Positions 1 to 8,411 of a stretch of DNA of 64,000 nucleotides are shown one piece after another. The stretch comes from Niastella yeongjuensis (lineage in GTDB: Bacteria > Bacteroidota > Bacteroidia > Chitinophagales > Chitinophagaceae). A program made the position numbers and the translations under genes. Where the stretch lies: assembly GCF_900110245.1 (NCBI RefSeq), contig NZ_FOCZ01000004.1:124001-188000 (forward strand), in the 5' to 3' direction. The first letter of the stretch is position 1. The number at the start of each line of letters is the position of its first letter. Under the pieces are notes generated by a model. That model did not search any database. It worked only from the letters and a program-made list of their open reading frames with translations, and was not told where the DNA came from.

Positions 1-501
1 GTCGGCACATTTAATAAGAACGATGAAAAAATTATCCAGGTGGGTACTCGGGATCGTTGGTTCAGAAGTAACGCGCCGGTAAAAGGATAAAAGGTAAGGT
101 TCCCCTATATTCAATCCGCCTGGTGATGCGTTGGGAATGTTTCCAACTATTCCTTCCCCTCCAGCATCTCCCCTCGCCCACATAGAAGCCACATTGGTTC
201 CGGGCGGTAAATAATCGAGGGGTTCAGGAACTCTTATATTCAGTTGAGGCGAACCATGTGAAGCATCCCAATTGGCCAGAAAGGGAGAAATGAACGGATT
301 GTTATTGGCAGGTGTGCCACCCGATATGGTAAACTGGCTATTCAGGATCAGGTTACAGAATCCATGTCCGGCCCAGCCCGGGCATTCACTAATTGACATG
401 GGTTTTACATTCGGGGTTTCATTGACATTGTCCTGGGCGGTTACCAATTCGAATATGGCCAGGCAGGCCACCAACAAAAACGCAGGTAGATTTTTGAGCA
501 T
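1..501 (-). CDS. Secreted protein, N-terminal part (runs off left edge)
   Basis: The reverse strand is open for 167 codons from an ATG at 501 to the window edge, so only the N-terminus is seen. The protein begins with a signal peptide (MLKNLPAFLLVACLAIFELV, cleavage probably after VTAQ). Next comes a cysteine-bearing stretch (ECPGWAGHGFCNLILNSQF) and a passage on an N-terminal 'remaining item, W.. SHGSPQL' pattern. This resembles the carbohydrate-binding-like or lamin-type modules at the start of large Bacteroidota surface proteins. It is probably exported to the periplasm or surface. The function is unknown and the C-terminus, where a T9SS sorting domain would lie, is outside the window. Confidence 0.75.
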   Translation of the reverse strand, partial: MLKNLPAFLLVACLAIFELVTAQDNVNETPNVKPMSISECPGWAGHGFCNLILNSQFTISGGTPANNNPFISPFLANWDASHGSPQLNIRVPEPLDYLPPGTNVASMWARGDAGGEGIVGNIPNASPGGLNIGEPYLLSFYRRVTSEPTIPSTHLDNFFIVLIKCAD

Positions 502-992
502 AAAAAAAGGTTTTAATGGTTAAGATGTATTGTGTAATGCCACTGCTGACATTGCACAACCCTAACGTAATTTAAAGGCTTAACCGATTCATAAAAGCTG
601 GAGTTAGTAAGTGCGCGAATTTGGACAGAAAGCGTGCGATTTGGGCTGTAAAGTGTGCAGGGCAGCTACCTTTTAATGGCCTGGGTATTGCCTGACCATT
701 GCCTGGAGATTGCCAGGGAATTGCCTTGTCCTGGGGAGTATTGCAGGCAATTCCCCTACCATTCTCTGGCTATTGGCCTACCATTCCGGCGCCATAACGA
801 TGGTAAATAACACGGAAAACAGCCAGGCGGCGGCATAAAATGGCTTTTCCCATCTAATATTTAAAAAAAATCACGCTACATTTTGGACAGGAATATTCTA
901 ATCCGTAATATTGCATCCCATTTGAAGAACGGGGTTTACTGAATATAAGTCTTTGATTTTAAGGAAGTAAAACAGGTTCTTTAGAAGGAAAA
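502..992. other. Intergenic region upstream of tRNA-Leu
   Basis: About 490 bases with no convincing reading frame. It contains the leader of the leftward secreted-protein gene, a short 11-bp tandem repeat near 687-730, and AT-rich sequence from about 840 that presumably carries the tRNA promoter. A TAATATTG stretch near 906 resembles a Bacteroidota -7 box, but it lies about 80 bases before the tRNA. Confidence 0.5.
687..730. repeat. 11-bp tandem repeat, four units
   Basis: Four successive 11-base units each begin with ATTGCC (687, 698, 709, 720) and differ only in the last five bases. Related ATTGC/CAATTCCC words continue to about 760. The unit length is close to one helical turn. No coding potential is seen. 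Confidence 0.7.
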
Positions 993-1076
993 GCCCAGAT
1001 GGCGGAACTGGTAGACGCGCTAGACTCAAAATCTGGTTATCGCAAGGTAGTGCAGGTTCGATTCCTGTTCTGGGCA
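993..1076 (+). tRNA. tRNA-Leu (anticodon CAA)
   Basis: The cloverleaf is complete. The acceptor arm GCCCAGA (993-999) pairs with TCTGGGC (1069-1075), with discriminator A at 1076. The anticodon stem is CTAGA/TCTGG around the loop CTCAAAA, which gives anticodon CAA reading UUG. A variable arm is present and the T-loop is TTCGATT. CCA is not encoded. The last ~16 bases are repeated four more times in the window, so this gene is a likely integration target. Confidence 0.95.
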
Positions 1077-1080
1077 CAAA

Positions 1081-1113
1081 AAAACCTGTAGATCATTATC
1101 TACAGGTTTTTTT
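1081..1113 (+). terminator. Rho-independent terminator of tRNA-Leu
   Basis: A perfect 12-base stem (AAAACCTGTAGA with TCTACAGGTTTT) closes a short loop and runs into T residues, right after the tRNA. Related hairpins follow each of the later tRNA 3'-end copies. Confidence 0.85.
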
Positions 1114-1141
1114 ATGTTATATTGAATCATATCAAAAATTC

Positions 1142-2128
1142 ATGCTAGAAGCCATTCCCTCCATATCAATAAAGAATTTCAAATCTATTCGTGATCTTCA
1201 AATATCAGATTGTTCCAGAATTAATCTTTTTATCGGTAAGCCAAACGTAGGTAAGTCGAATATTTTGGAAGCTCTTTCTACTTTTTCGATTCCTTATTTA
1301 CGGGAAAATCCAACCCGTAAGTTGTCTCATTTAATCCGCCTTGAAAGTGAAACAGAGCTATTTTATAATGGAAATACAGAATCAGCCGCGGAAATTGATA
1401 TTGCAATAGGCTCTTGTGCAATGGCATTTAACCCCAAAGAAGGTTTAAAAGCCAGATTAAGTTTACATAATCAGTTGTGGGAAGACCTTAGAATAGATGA
1501 TAAATTGATTGTTAAAGGCATTAATACCCCAACTTCCTTTGATGTTCCTGTAAAAAAATATCAGTACAAACACAATGTTGCTTATAAACGATCTCATTCA
1601 AAATACCTGGTCCCTCCATTCGGAAGTAACTTGCTCTCAATTATCGAGAATTACGATGAGTTAAAGCAACAAGTAGTAGCTCTATTTCGTGAATACAATC
1701 TGGAGATTGCTTTTGATAAAGGCAGTCAAACAATTAAGGTAGTTCAGAACAAGCAAGATGGTTTGTTTTTAATACCTTATAACTCGATTGCTGATACACT
1801 GCAAAGAATTATTTTCTATAAGTCTGCAATAGCGTCTAATAATAATAGTATATTACTATTCGAAGAGCCTGAAGCGCACTCATTTCCTCCGTACATGACG
1901 CATTTAACTCAAGAGATAATTTACAAAAAGGATAATCAGTATTTTATAGCCACACACAGTCCCTTTATCTTAAATGACCTTCTTGAAAATGGCAGGGACG
2001 AATTAAGCGTTTATATGGTAGATTTCAGGGATGGGCAAACTGTAGTGAATCGCCTTTCATCAGATCAGTTATATGAGATATTCCAGAATGGAGTTGATCT
2101 TTTTACTAATAGTGAAAGTTACTTATAG
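1142..2128 (+). CDS. AAA family ATPase (AAA_15/OLD-like)
   Basis: A 328-residue SMC/ABC-type ATPase. Visible motifs are an N-terminal strand with KNFKSIRDL, Walker A GKPNVGKS at 32-39, a signature-like segment around 212-225, Walker B ILLFEEPEAH at 237-246 and the switch ATHSPFIL at 270-277. The C-terminal TOPRIM domain of full OLD nucleases is absent. The stop codon is one base from the ATG of a second gene, so the two are translated together. The gene is clearly more AT-rich than its surroundings and starts 29 bases after the tRNA terminator. Proteins of this class act in phage defence (OLD, PARIS AriA, Gabija). A defence role here is inference from architecture and position. Confidence 0.85.
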   Translation: MLEAIPSISIKNFKSIRDLQISDCSRINLFIGKPNVGKSNILEALSTFSIPYLRENPTRKLSHLIRLESETELFYNGNTESAAEIDIAIGSCAMAFNPKEGLKARLSLHNQLWEDLRIDDKLIVKGINTPTSFDVPVKKYQYKHNVAYKRSHSKYLVPPFGSNLLSIIENYDELKQQVVALFREYNLEIAFDKGSQTIKVVQNKQDGLFLIPYNSIADTLQRIIFYKSAIASNNNSILLFEEPEAHSFPPYMTHLTQEIIYKKDNQYFIATHSPFILNDLLENGRDELSVYMVDFRDGQTVVNRLSSDQLYEIFQNGVDLFTNSESYL

Positions 2129-2129
2129 T

Positions 2130-2657
2130 ATGGATTTGTCTGTTATCCCTGAATGCTATGTAGATACCAATCTGATTGAAACATTAGTACCTCCAAACAG
2201 AGGTTATAATCATCAAAAAGGATGTGGAACTGTTACGAAGGTTATGCAAGAGCACTTCGCTGATAATTTTGCCTTGGGCATTGTCGATAAGGATAAGCAG
2301 GAGTTGGATTACCTGAAAAAATTCTTGTTAGTTTTGGCGAAAGGAAACATTGAGTTGTATAAGCATAATAGTCGGAATCACTACATTTTAAGAGTAATCC
2401 CGGCTATCGAAAAGTTCATTTTGTATAACGTAGATAAAGCAGGGATTAATATTGAAGATTTTGGATTACCTGCTGATTTTGACAAGTTTCGAAAAGCAAC
2501 TAAAATGGTTAATAGTAAGAAGGACGAAAAGTTCAAGACGCTTTTTAGAGTGCTCCGTGATCACCAACTTGAAGATTTCAACTTGCTTACTAATTGTATA
2601 AAATATTTGCTTGCCCATCCTTTTAATGCAGATTTAGAGGCTTTAAAGGCGTTGTAG
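2130..2657 (+). CDS. Small partner protein of the AAA ATPase, TOPRIM-like motifs
   Basis: I chose the ATG at 2130, one base after the ATPase stop, which gives 175 residues; an upstream in-frame ATG at 2073 would overlap the ATPase. I do not recognise a named family with certainty. The N-terminus has acidic residues in IPECYVDTNLIE (E8, D12, E17), followed by a hydrophobic strand ending in DKDK (D53, D55). That is the Glu followed by Asp-x-Asp order expected of a TOPRIM-type metal site. A later conserved-looking segment is VIPAIEKFIL. Coupling to an OLD-type ATPase suggests that this is the nuclease or effector half of a split system. An alternative is a regulatory or sensor subunit. Confidence 0.6.
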   Translation: MDLSVIPECYVDTNLIETLVPPNRGYNHQKGCGTVTKVMQEHFADNFALGIVDKDKQELDYLKKFLLVLAKGNIELYKHNSRNHYILRVIPAIEKFILYNVDKAGINIEDFGLPADFDKFRKATKMVNSKKDEKFKTLFRVLRDHQLEDFNLLTNCIKYLLAHPFNADLEALKAL

Positions 2658-2743
2658 TTAAATCGCCCTAGGTATAATTGCGCCAAAACTTTTCTGACCG
2701 AAAGTCCATTATTTATAAAGTAGTGAAGCTCAAAGGGGCTTTG

Positions 2744-2800
2744 TTCCTTTTCTGGGCCCACGAAGCCTCGTAAGTCAAAAAGATTTGCGAGGCTTTTTTG
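2744..2800 (+). repeat. Degenerate tRNA-Leu 3'-end copy plus terminator (copy 2)
   Basis: TTCCTTTTCTGGGCCCA (2744-2760) matches the tRNA-Leu 3' end with two or three changes. It is followed by a hairpin (AAGCCTCG/CGAGGCTT, 2763-2796), a T-run and GTTTTAT. The ~60 bases after the hairpin resemble those after copy 3. It closes the ATPase module on the right. Confidence 0.6.
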
Positions 2801-2879
2801 TTTTATGTGTGGTCGTTTTTGTGTCGATTTTTGGGATCAAGTCAAATTGGTTTAATCTCCTTTTTGTGAACACGTCAAC

Positions 2880-3557
2880 TTATTTGCAATTGAGGATTTT
2901 CAGCGTAAATGGAATAAATATCAGTAATATGAAACCGCTGATAAATATGTAATTATGCTTTAAGAGAAAAGCCGTGACTTGTAGCATGTCTTGAACCCGT
3001 TCTTTGAGCATGTCCCATACCGAAGGTTTATCGTCTTCTGAAGAGACTATTGAAGGGGCAATAACGTCGACTTCGAGTTCCAATGGAGGCAGTGGGGCAA
3101 TTAGGGGTTCACCGAATATATAAAGTTCATTGTCTACGAGCGCATATCGTTTTACCCGGTGAAGTATCAATTGATTCAATATGCCTACAAAATCTCCATA
3201 GCTAATACCCTCGCCCAAACAAACTTTTAAAACAGAGGTAGTGTCGTGTGTATATGTTATTTGTTCAATCTTATGCAAAACAAAATTAAGTTTGTTGTTA
3301 TAATTAAACGTTTCAATAGGCTCACCCATAGGGTCATACCAGAATTCTACCGGGATTATTTTCTTGCCTTTTATGGCGGTCATAACTGTGTATCTTGAAA
3401 AGGCTAGAACATTGGGTAAAGGTTTTTTGTCTTGTGGAAGAAATAGTTTAATGCAATTATGTCTAATTATTTCCTGCGGACCCATGATCCATAGCAATAT
3501 AGGAAGCCCTATCAGGCTGATTAGCCCGGGAACATACAATATTTTTTTTCTGGTCAT
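2880..3557 (-). CDS. Hypothetical two-TM membrane protein
   Basis: 225 residues with a transmembrane segment at about 8-25 (YVPGLISLIGLPILLWIMG) and another near the C-terminus (YIFISGFILLIFIPFTLKI), giving a periplasmic middle domain. The middle contains GISYGDFVGILNQLILHRVKRYALVD, faintly like the C-terminal part of ExbD-type proteins, but too weakly for assignment. A proline-rich stretch (APLPPLELEV) precedes an amphipathic segment before the second TM. The gene lies alone in a 1.6-kb block between two copies of the tRNA 3' end. I cannot assign a function. Confidence 0.6.
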   Translation of the reverse strand: MTRKKILYVPGLISLIGLPILLWIMGPQEIIRHNCIKLFLPQDKKPLPNVLAFSRYTVMTAIKGKKIIPVEFWYDPMGEPIETFNYNNKLNFVLHKIEQITYTHDTTSVLKVCLGEGISYGDFVGILNQLILHRVKRYALVDNELYIFGEPLIAPLPPLELEVDVIAPSIVSSEDDKPSVWDMLKERVQDMLQVTAFLLKHNYIFISGFILLIFIPFTLKILNCK

Positions 3558-3862
3558 TTGCTATGAGATGCCAGTAAAGTACATTTCCACATCAAAGGAT
3601 ATTTCTTTTCTGCCATCGCAGCCCTCCCCTTTAGATTGTTTCACAATATTGCCCGCTACAGTTGGTTTCACAGGGTAGGAAAAGTGCCACAATGGAACTA
3701 GAAAATATCTGATCTAATGCAATCAGTTGATTTCTATTTCCTTCTTTGAAATGGATACAACTTGTAAATTCAAGGTTTCTCCCATTTTTGTCTTTGGGAA
3801 CAGAACATTCAAAACCAATTTGTGGGACACTGTCCCACTATTATGGAATAAGTCAGAAGTAA
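3558..3862. other. Intergenic stretch without a recognisable gene
   Basis: No supported gene. The short frames here lack family resemblance. The region holds the upstream sequence of the leftward membrane-protein gene and the first of two 17-bp palindromes (3822-3838). Confidence 0.4.
3822..3838. promoter_or_regulatory. 17-bp perfect palindrome, copy A
   Basis: GTGGGACA-C-TGTCCCAC is a perfect 8+1+8 dyad embedded in CAATTT...T. The same element recurs at 4123-4139 with only the centre base changed. The symmetry fits a dimeric regulator operator, but the identity of any binder is unknown. Confidence 0.5.
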
Positions 3863-4060
3863 GATACAGTTCAAGTTATAACCTCTCTCGCAACACCATG
3901 TATCGCCTTAATTGCCTCAGTGTATGCCAGGATGCAGGCACGTACCAATGAGATCAGACGGAACCAGGAACTTTTTGACCTCCGCTATGCTTTTTACCAG
4001 AAGGTGCGCCGTTTCAATTCCCTCACGCTCCATTTCTCTTTCTCAGACTGCTTAGTATAA
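3863..4060 (+). pseudogene. Possible remnant of a membrane/coiled-coil protein C-terminus
   Basis: A frame without stops encodes 65 residues with a short hydrophobic run (CIALIASVYARM) followed by a charged helix (RTNEIRRNQELFDLRYAFYQ) and ends at TAA 4058-4060. A perfect terminator hairpin overlaps the stop. The first in-frame ATG is at 3932, so no full gene start exists. It looks like the tail of a lost gene. The alternative is a chance frame. Confidence 0.35.
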
Positions 4061-4090
4061 AAGCTGATTTCAAGATCAGAATCAGCTTTT
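4059..4090 (+). terminator. Hairpin terminator
   Basis: AAAAGCTGATT pairs perfectly (11 bp) with AATCAGCTTTT around a 10-base loop, immediately after the remnant reading frame. The A-rich start and T-rich end would serve both strands. Confidence 0.6.
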
Positions 4091-4122
4091 AGAATCTCAT
4101 AATAATGGCTCCAGGTCAATTT

Positions 4123-4139
4123 GTGGGACAATGTCCCAC
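4123..4139. promoter_or_regulatory. 17-bp perfect palindrome, copy B
   Basis: GTGGGACA-A-TGTCCCAC, preceded by CAATTT as in copy A at 3822. The two copies are 301 bases apart and in the same orientation. Confidence 0.5.
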
Positions 4140-4337
4140 TGTTTTGAAAAGAAAGTTAGATCTTCCAAAGCCTTTTCCGTAGGCTTGGGTCAGGTCTGTT
4201 GAAAGCCGGTCAAATAGCTGGCTTCCGTATTCCGCCTTTAACAGGCACACTAACGGGCACGTAAATAGGCTCTTTATTTTTCTGTGACACACCCTTGACA
4301 CAACAGGGTTTAAATAATTGATATCCAGAAGTTAAGA

Positions 4338-4395
4338 ATTCCTGTTCTGGGCACGGCAGAAAGCATGTAGATCATCGATTTACATGCTTTTTTGT
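4338..4395 (+). repeat. tRNA-Leu 3'-end copy plus terminator (copy 3)
   Basis: ATTCCTGTTCTGGGCAC (4338-4354) is identical over 17 bases to 1061-1077 in the tRNA gene. The hairpin AAAGCATGTA...TTACATGCTTT with a T-run follows (4360-4393), then GTTTTATATGGGATCAT. That tail parallels the sequence after the true tRNA terminator. There is no tRNA body upstream. Confidence 0.75.
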
Positions 4396-4431
4396 TTTAT
4401 ATGGGATCATTTTTGGGTCGGTTTTTCACGC

Positions 4432-5244
4432 TTATTCCCGCTTTTGTTGACACGTAAATGACAGCGGGGTGGCTGTAAATATAAGGGTTAGCGGCAGTCC
4501 GTCTTCATTTTCCAATATAAGGTTCGCATTCACCTGGTCGCTGAGACCGCAGATCAGGTTTTTAGCAAACGCGCTTTCAGGCTGAACGTTGAAATTGTCG
4601 GGGAGTCCGATTCCTTCGTTGGCAATGGTGAGTTTGTAGGCAAACACACCAGCTGTTTCGAGCCTCACTGCTACTGTTCCTGGTTTATTTTTAGGAAAGG
4701 CGTTGTTTAATAGATTACCCACCGCTTCGTTGATAATTAGACCGAGCACCACTGCCAGCTCGAAATTGACAGTTAACTGCTTAAGGCTCGATTCGAAACG
4801 GATACCTTGCACGTCGCTATATTCGTTATTTAAGTAATAGAGCAGTTCATCGATATATTGGGATAAGTTAAGGTTACTGACGATCGACGCCTGATCAAGT
4901 TTTTGATGCACCAGCAAGATTGCCTGTACCCGGTGTCTGGTGTCGCGGAGTGCAGTTTTTGCATAGGTATTGGTGAGATAAGCAGACTGCAGATTGAGAA
5001 GGCTGCTAATCATCTGCAGATTGTTTTTTACCCGGTGATGAATTTCCCGCGTTAGCCATTCGTGATGGGCTGAGTGCTCAGCGGATGATGACTTCGCTGC
5101 GCTCAATTGATTTTCAAGGGACTCCGCCTCTGTCAAGGCATTATCCAGCCGCTTGCTGCTCCTGCGTTGGCGGCCATAATAGTACACTGCAGCGGTGGTC
5201 GCAGTGACTAACAGGATGGTAAATATAAAAAAGTCGGGTAACAT
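4432..5244 (-). CDS. Sensor histidine kinase, HisKA_2 family
   Basis: 270 residues. One N-terminal TM (FFIFTILLVTATTAAVYYYG) leads into a short coiled coil. The dimerisation/phosphoacceptor helix contains REIHHRVKNNLQ (H69/H70), and an HATPase_c domain has an N-box (INEAVGNLLNNAF) and a G-box (NEGIGLPDNF). There is no sensor domain beyond the membrane helix, so the input may come from a partner. No response regulator is adjacent; the nearest is at 19179. The gene ends just after tRNA-end copy 3. Confidence 0.85.
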   Translation of the reverse strand: MLPDFFIFTILLVTATTAAVYYYGRQRRSSKRLDNALTEAESLENQLSAAKSSSAEHSAHHEWLTREIHHRVKNNLQMISSLLNLQSAYLTNTYAKTALRDTRHRVQAILLVHQKLDQASIVSNLNLSQYIDELLYYLNNEYSDVQGIRFESSLKQLTVNFELAVVLGLIINEAVGNLLNNAFPKNKPGTVAVRLETAGVFAYKLTIANEGIGLPDNFNVQPESAFAKNLICGLSDQVNANLILENEDGLPLTLIFTATPLSFTCQQKRE

Positions 5245-5352
5245 TATGTTATCAGCTTAGAACGTCTATAGATTCCACATACTACCTTGATTTACTTACC
5301 ATGATTATTCTTCCCGTTTTGTCACAACAGTAATAATTTAAAATTCCATATT

Positions 5353-7011
5353 CTATGTTGACGGTATCTCTTTGGGAACCTGGGCTAACATAACCTTCTC
5401 TACGGGTGGGGTACTTCCAGAGTGATATTTCAGTATGCCACTTAAAATTTCAAGATCATTGACCGTGTAACGCTCGACCTGCATCTGATATTCAGACCAG
5501 GATTCTACAAAATAAAACTCGGTAATAAGTGTTGGAACCATTACATTCTGAAATAATCCTACCTGTGACGCTCCATTTCGCATACGTAATTGACTGAGCG
5601 TTTCAGCAGCCGTTGTAAAACTCCTTATATCTTGTTGCGCAACGGTGTATTCAACCCAGACTAAAACTGGCCCATCAACAGCAGTTATTTCTAATAGTGG
5701 TATGACAGCCAGAGGAGCTTCAGGTATCGTTAAATCTTCTGGAACAATACTATCAAGCCTATATCTAAAAGCCATTAACAGACTCAATGACAATAACCCG
5801 GCTGCGCAATAGAGAGACATTTTTAAGGAATAGTTATCTGCAATCCATCCCCATAAGAAGCCGCCACTTGCTAAGCCTCCTTGAAAAAGAAGGAGGTAAA
5901 TACTAATCGAACGGGACAACACCCACTTGGGAACATTCGATTGAATTAAAAAATTGAAAGTGGACATTGTCATAAGCCAGGCAATACCCGAAATAAAAAA
6001 TCCTACATAGAGAATATACACATTGCTTATATGATACATCGATAGAAGTACCAAAATGACGACGACAGTCGCCAAAAGCAATTTCTGATCAGCACCAAGA
6101 ATTCTGTTTATTTTTGAGAGCACAAGCGCCCCGACAATTGCACCCCCACCTATGCAAAAAAGCATAGCTCCATAAGAATTAGCTTCGAGCTTCAATTTGG
6201 TTGAAACAATGATCGGCAATAGAGCGAACATTCCGCTTACGCCGATTGCGAAGATTACAGACCGAATCAAGACCGGGTGCAATTTATTTGCATACCGCAT
6301 ATAATTAACGCCAATACGCATTGCAGCAAAGAAGCGCTCCGTTTGAAGTGCAGTCGAGACTGGCGTACCTGACCAGAAAAACACGACAAAAAAAGTAATC
6401 AGGAAAAAAAATGCGTTTAAAATGAAAATATAAGATGCAGCGTAATAGCTTAAAATTAATCCTGCCAATGCGGGGCCAATAGCTCTTGCAAGATTTATGC
6501 TTACACCATTCAGTGCTATAGCTGATGCTAAGCTACCCGGAGGAACAACAAGAGGAACGATAGATTGCCACGCCGTTTCATTTATGGCCGGTCCCAAAGC
6601 AAGTAAAAAAGAGAGAGTTAATATGAGATAAGGCGATGTATATCCCAGAAAAGTGCAAACAGATAGGATGGCCGCGATAATAAACATCCAACTTTGGGTG
6701 ATAAGCAAAATTTTGCGCTTATTAAAAATATCGGATAGCGCCCCAGCCGGAACTCCCAGAAGAAATATTGGGAGGCTTGTGGCGGTAACCATGAGGGTAA
6801 CGAATATCGTAGAGTTATGTGCTTTTGCAATTAACCAGCTGGCGCCAGTATTTTGCATCCATAGACCAAGGTCAGAGAATAATGCCGCAAGCCAAATTGC
6901 GGTGAACACCCGATATTGAAATGGCGACCAAAAAGAACCTGTTGCTATAACAGTCGATGCGTTGGTAACCGTACCAGGTGTTGTAGTGCCTTTTTTGTCT
7001 GTTTCTGCCAT
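5353..7011 (-). CDS. MFS transporter with C-terminal soluble domain (MFS_3 type)
   Basis: 552 residues, the usual length of the MFS_3 (EntS-like) family. About twelve membrane segments span residues 30-425. A loop resembling the MFS motif between TM2 and TM3 is seen (GALSDIFNKRK). A soluble tail of ~110 residues (from VLVWVEYTV) looks like a ferredoxin-like antibiotic-monooxygenase fold. It is the last gene of a seven-gene leftward run; only 2 bases separate it from the upstream porin gene. The substrate is unknown. Pairing with an outer-membrane porin suggests export of a small organic compound across both membranes. Confidence 0.85.
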   Translation of the reverse strand: MAETDKKGTTTPGTVTNASTVIATGSFWSPFQYRVFTAIWLAALFSDLGLWMQNTGASWLIAKAHNSTIFVTLMVTATSLPIFLLGVPAGALSDIFNKRKILLITQSWMFIIAAILSVCTFLGYTSPYLILTLSFLLALGPAINETAWQSIVPLVVPPGSLASAIALNGVSINLARAIGPALAGLILSYYAASYIFILNAFFFLITFFVVFFWSGTPVSTALQTERFFAAMRIGVNYMRYANKLHPVLIRSVIFAIGVSGMFALLPIIVSTKLKLEANSYGAMLFCIGGGAIVGALVLSKINRILGADQKLLLATVVVILVLLSMYHISNVYILYVGFFISGIAWLMTMSTFNFLIQSNVPKWVLSRSISIYLLLFQGGLASGGFLWGWIADNYSLKMSLYCAAGLLSLSLLMAFRYRLDSIVPEDLTIPEAPLAVIPLLEITAVDGPVLVWVEYTVAQQDIRSFTTAAETLSQLRMRNGASQVGLFQNVMVPTLITEFYFVESWSEYQMQVERYTVNDLEILSGILKYHSGSTPPVEKVMLAQVPKEIPST

Positions 7012-7013
7012 GT

Positions 7014-8411
7014 TTAAAATTTATATGAAATTCGAGCAAGTAAAAAGAACAAAACTTTACCATTGCCTGTATCGGAAATAAACCCACCTGGCGGACAAAC
7101 GCTATAGCCCAGAAGCATACTGAAATTTCTGTTAATCTGGTAATCACATTCCAAAATGTATTGAGTGCCAACAAATCTACTATCACTATTATCATCGGGT
7201 CTTGAAATGTCGACACTTGGATTATACAAAGCATCGTCTGTGCTATATCTCCACATCCAGTCAAACTCAATGGCAATGATCAATCGTTTTTTGGGATAAA
7301 ATCTGAAGCCTGGGTGAAGGTTAATAAGATTTGCAGGGCCAATAGGAGCTGCAAGCCCGAAGTATGGACGCGGATACAATGCATCGAAGGTCCCCATGAA
7401 TCTTCTGTTGTTATCGTTTCCGGCAATGATGTTACTTCCAAAAGTAAAAGTAGGTACAGTTTTTACATTAGCAAGAGCGTAACTTAGCTCATTTGAAAAG
7501 TAATAAGAACTGATGGGTTTGTTACCGAATGATCCGAATTGATAAGAAAATTCCAGATCATAATTGAAGTATTTTTTGTATTTACTGTAATATTTGGCTC
7601 CTATAGTATGTCGAACCTGCCTCGCTGTACCTTTTTCAAAAGTTGCACTATCTTTTTTTGAATAAAAATAGTAAATATCACCACCGGTAGCGGCCGTAAG
7701 GTTATTTTTATGATATACTCCTCCCAGCCAGGCATTGTAATCTACCAGATCATCGAATACAAACATTTTATTAAGTACGGGTCTTACTAAAAACATCTCG
7801 GTATTGCTTTGGGGAGTATTATATCTTATTAAACCGCCTTGAAAATTTATTCGGTTATTTGGCATGTCGGAGACTGCAATCAATCGACCGGTTCCGTACA
7901 ACAGTTCAAATCGACCTGCTCTAAGCATTAGTTTACGCGTAGAATCCTGCCATGGAATTGCCTCTAAATACAACTGATGAAAATCAAGTTCATTCTTGTC
8001 AGGTGGACCAACCGGCGTCTCCTTTCCGTAGACAATCCCGCTTTTTAATTGCGCGAATACACTGACATAATTTTTAAATTTAAAATCAGCATGGAGCATG
8101 ACTCGTTGCAATAGATAACCATTCTTATCATCAGATGGAACATCTCCCCAGTCTTCATTTTTATAATGTTCGTATTGATAACGCAATTCCCCACCAATCG
8201 ATAAGAAGAAACCACTGTGAAAGTCGATGTATTTTATTCTGTCAAGCAATTTTAGTTTATTTGTGTCATTTTTAAGATAAGAATAGTCTTCTTCATGCCT
8301 CAACACTTTAAAAGGCTCTTCATGACTTTGTGCCAGAGCGTTTGAAAAGGAAGAAACATAAACTATTATAAAAGCTATGACACAATTGTAATTATTAACC
8401 TTCTCCTGCAT
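7014..8411 (-). CDS. Outer-membrane porin, alginate-export family
   Basis: 465 residues with a signal peptide ending SNALAQ. A long beta-rich barrel follows, with recurrent aromatic strands, for example GGELRYQYEHY near the N-terminus and YILECDYQINRNFSMLLGYS near the C-terminus. This pattern fits the Alginate_exp family (AlgE-like barrels), which in Bacteroidota often serves small-molecule or polysaccharide passage rather than alginate. It ends in an aromatic residue (SYKF), typical for BAM-inserted barrels. The start overlaps the end of the upstream hydrolase by 17 bases, which indicates coupled translation. Confidence 0.8.
   Translation of the reverse strand: MQEKVNNYNCVIAFIIVYVSSFSNALAQSHEEPFKVLRHEEDYSYLKNDTNKLKLLDRIKYIDFHSGFFLSIGGELRYQYEHYKNEDWGDVPSDDKNGYLLQRVMLHADFKFKNYVSVFAQLKSGIVYGKETPVGPPDKNELDFHQLYLEAIPWQDSTRKLMLRAGRFELLYGTGRLIAVSDMPNNRINFQGGLIRYNTPQSNTEMFLVRPVLNKMFVFDDLVDYNAWLGGVYHKNNLTAATGGDIYYFYSKKDSATFEKGTARQVRHTIGAKYYSKYKKYFNYDLEFSYQFGSFGNKPISSYYFSNELSYALANVKTVPTFTFGSNIIAGNDNNRRFMGTFDALYPRPYFGLAAPIGPANLINLHPGFRFYPKKRLIIAIEFDWMWRYSTDDALYNPSVDISRPDDNSDSRFVGTQYILECDYQINRNFSMLLGYSVCPPGGFISDTGNGKVLFFLLARISYKF

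Noticed and set aside
3727-3951. Plus-strand 74-codon frame
   Set aside because: Overlaps the palindrome and competes with the better remnant frame at 3863-4060; no start context.
4116-4301. Minus-strand 61-codon frame near tRNA-end copy 3
   Set aside because: No family resemblance, cysteine/leucine-rich nonsense composition, and it overlaps a palindrome and the att-like repeat.
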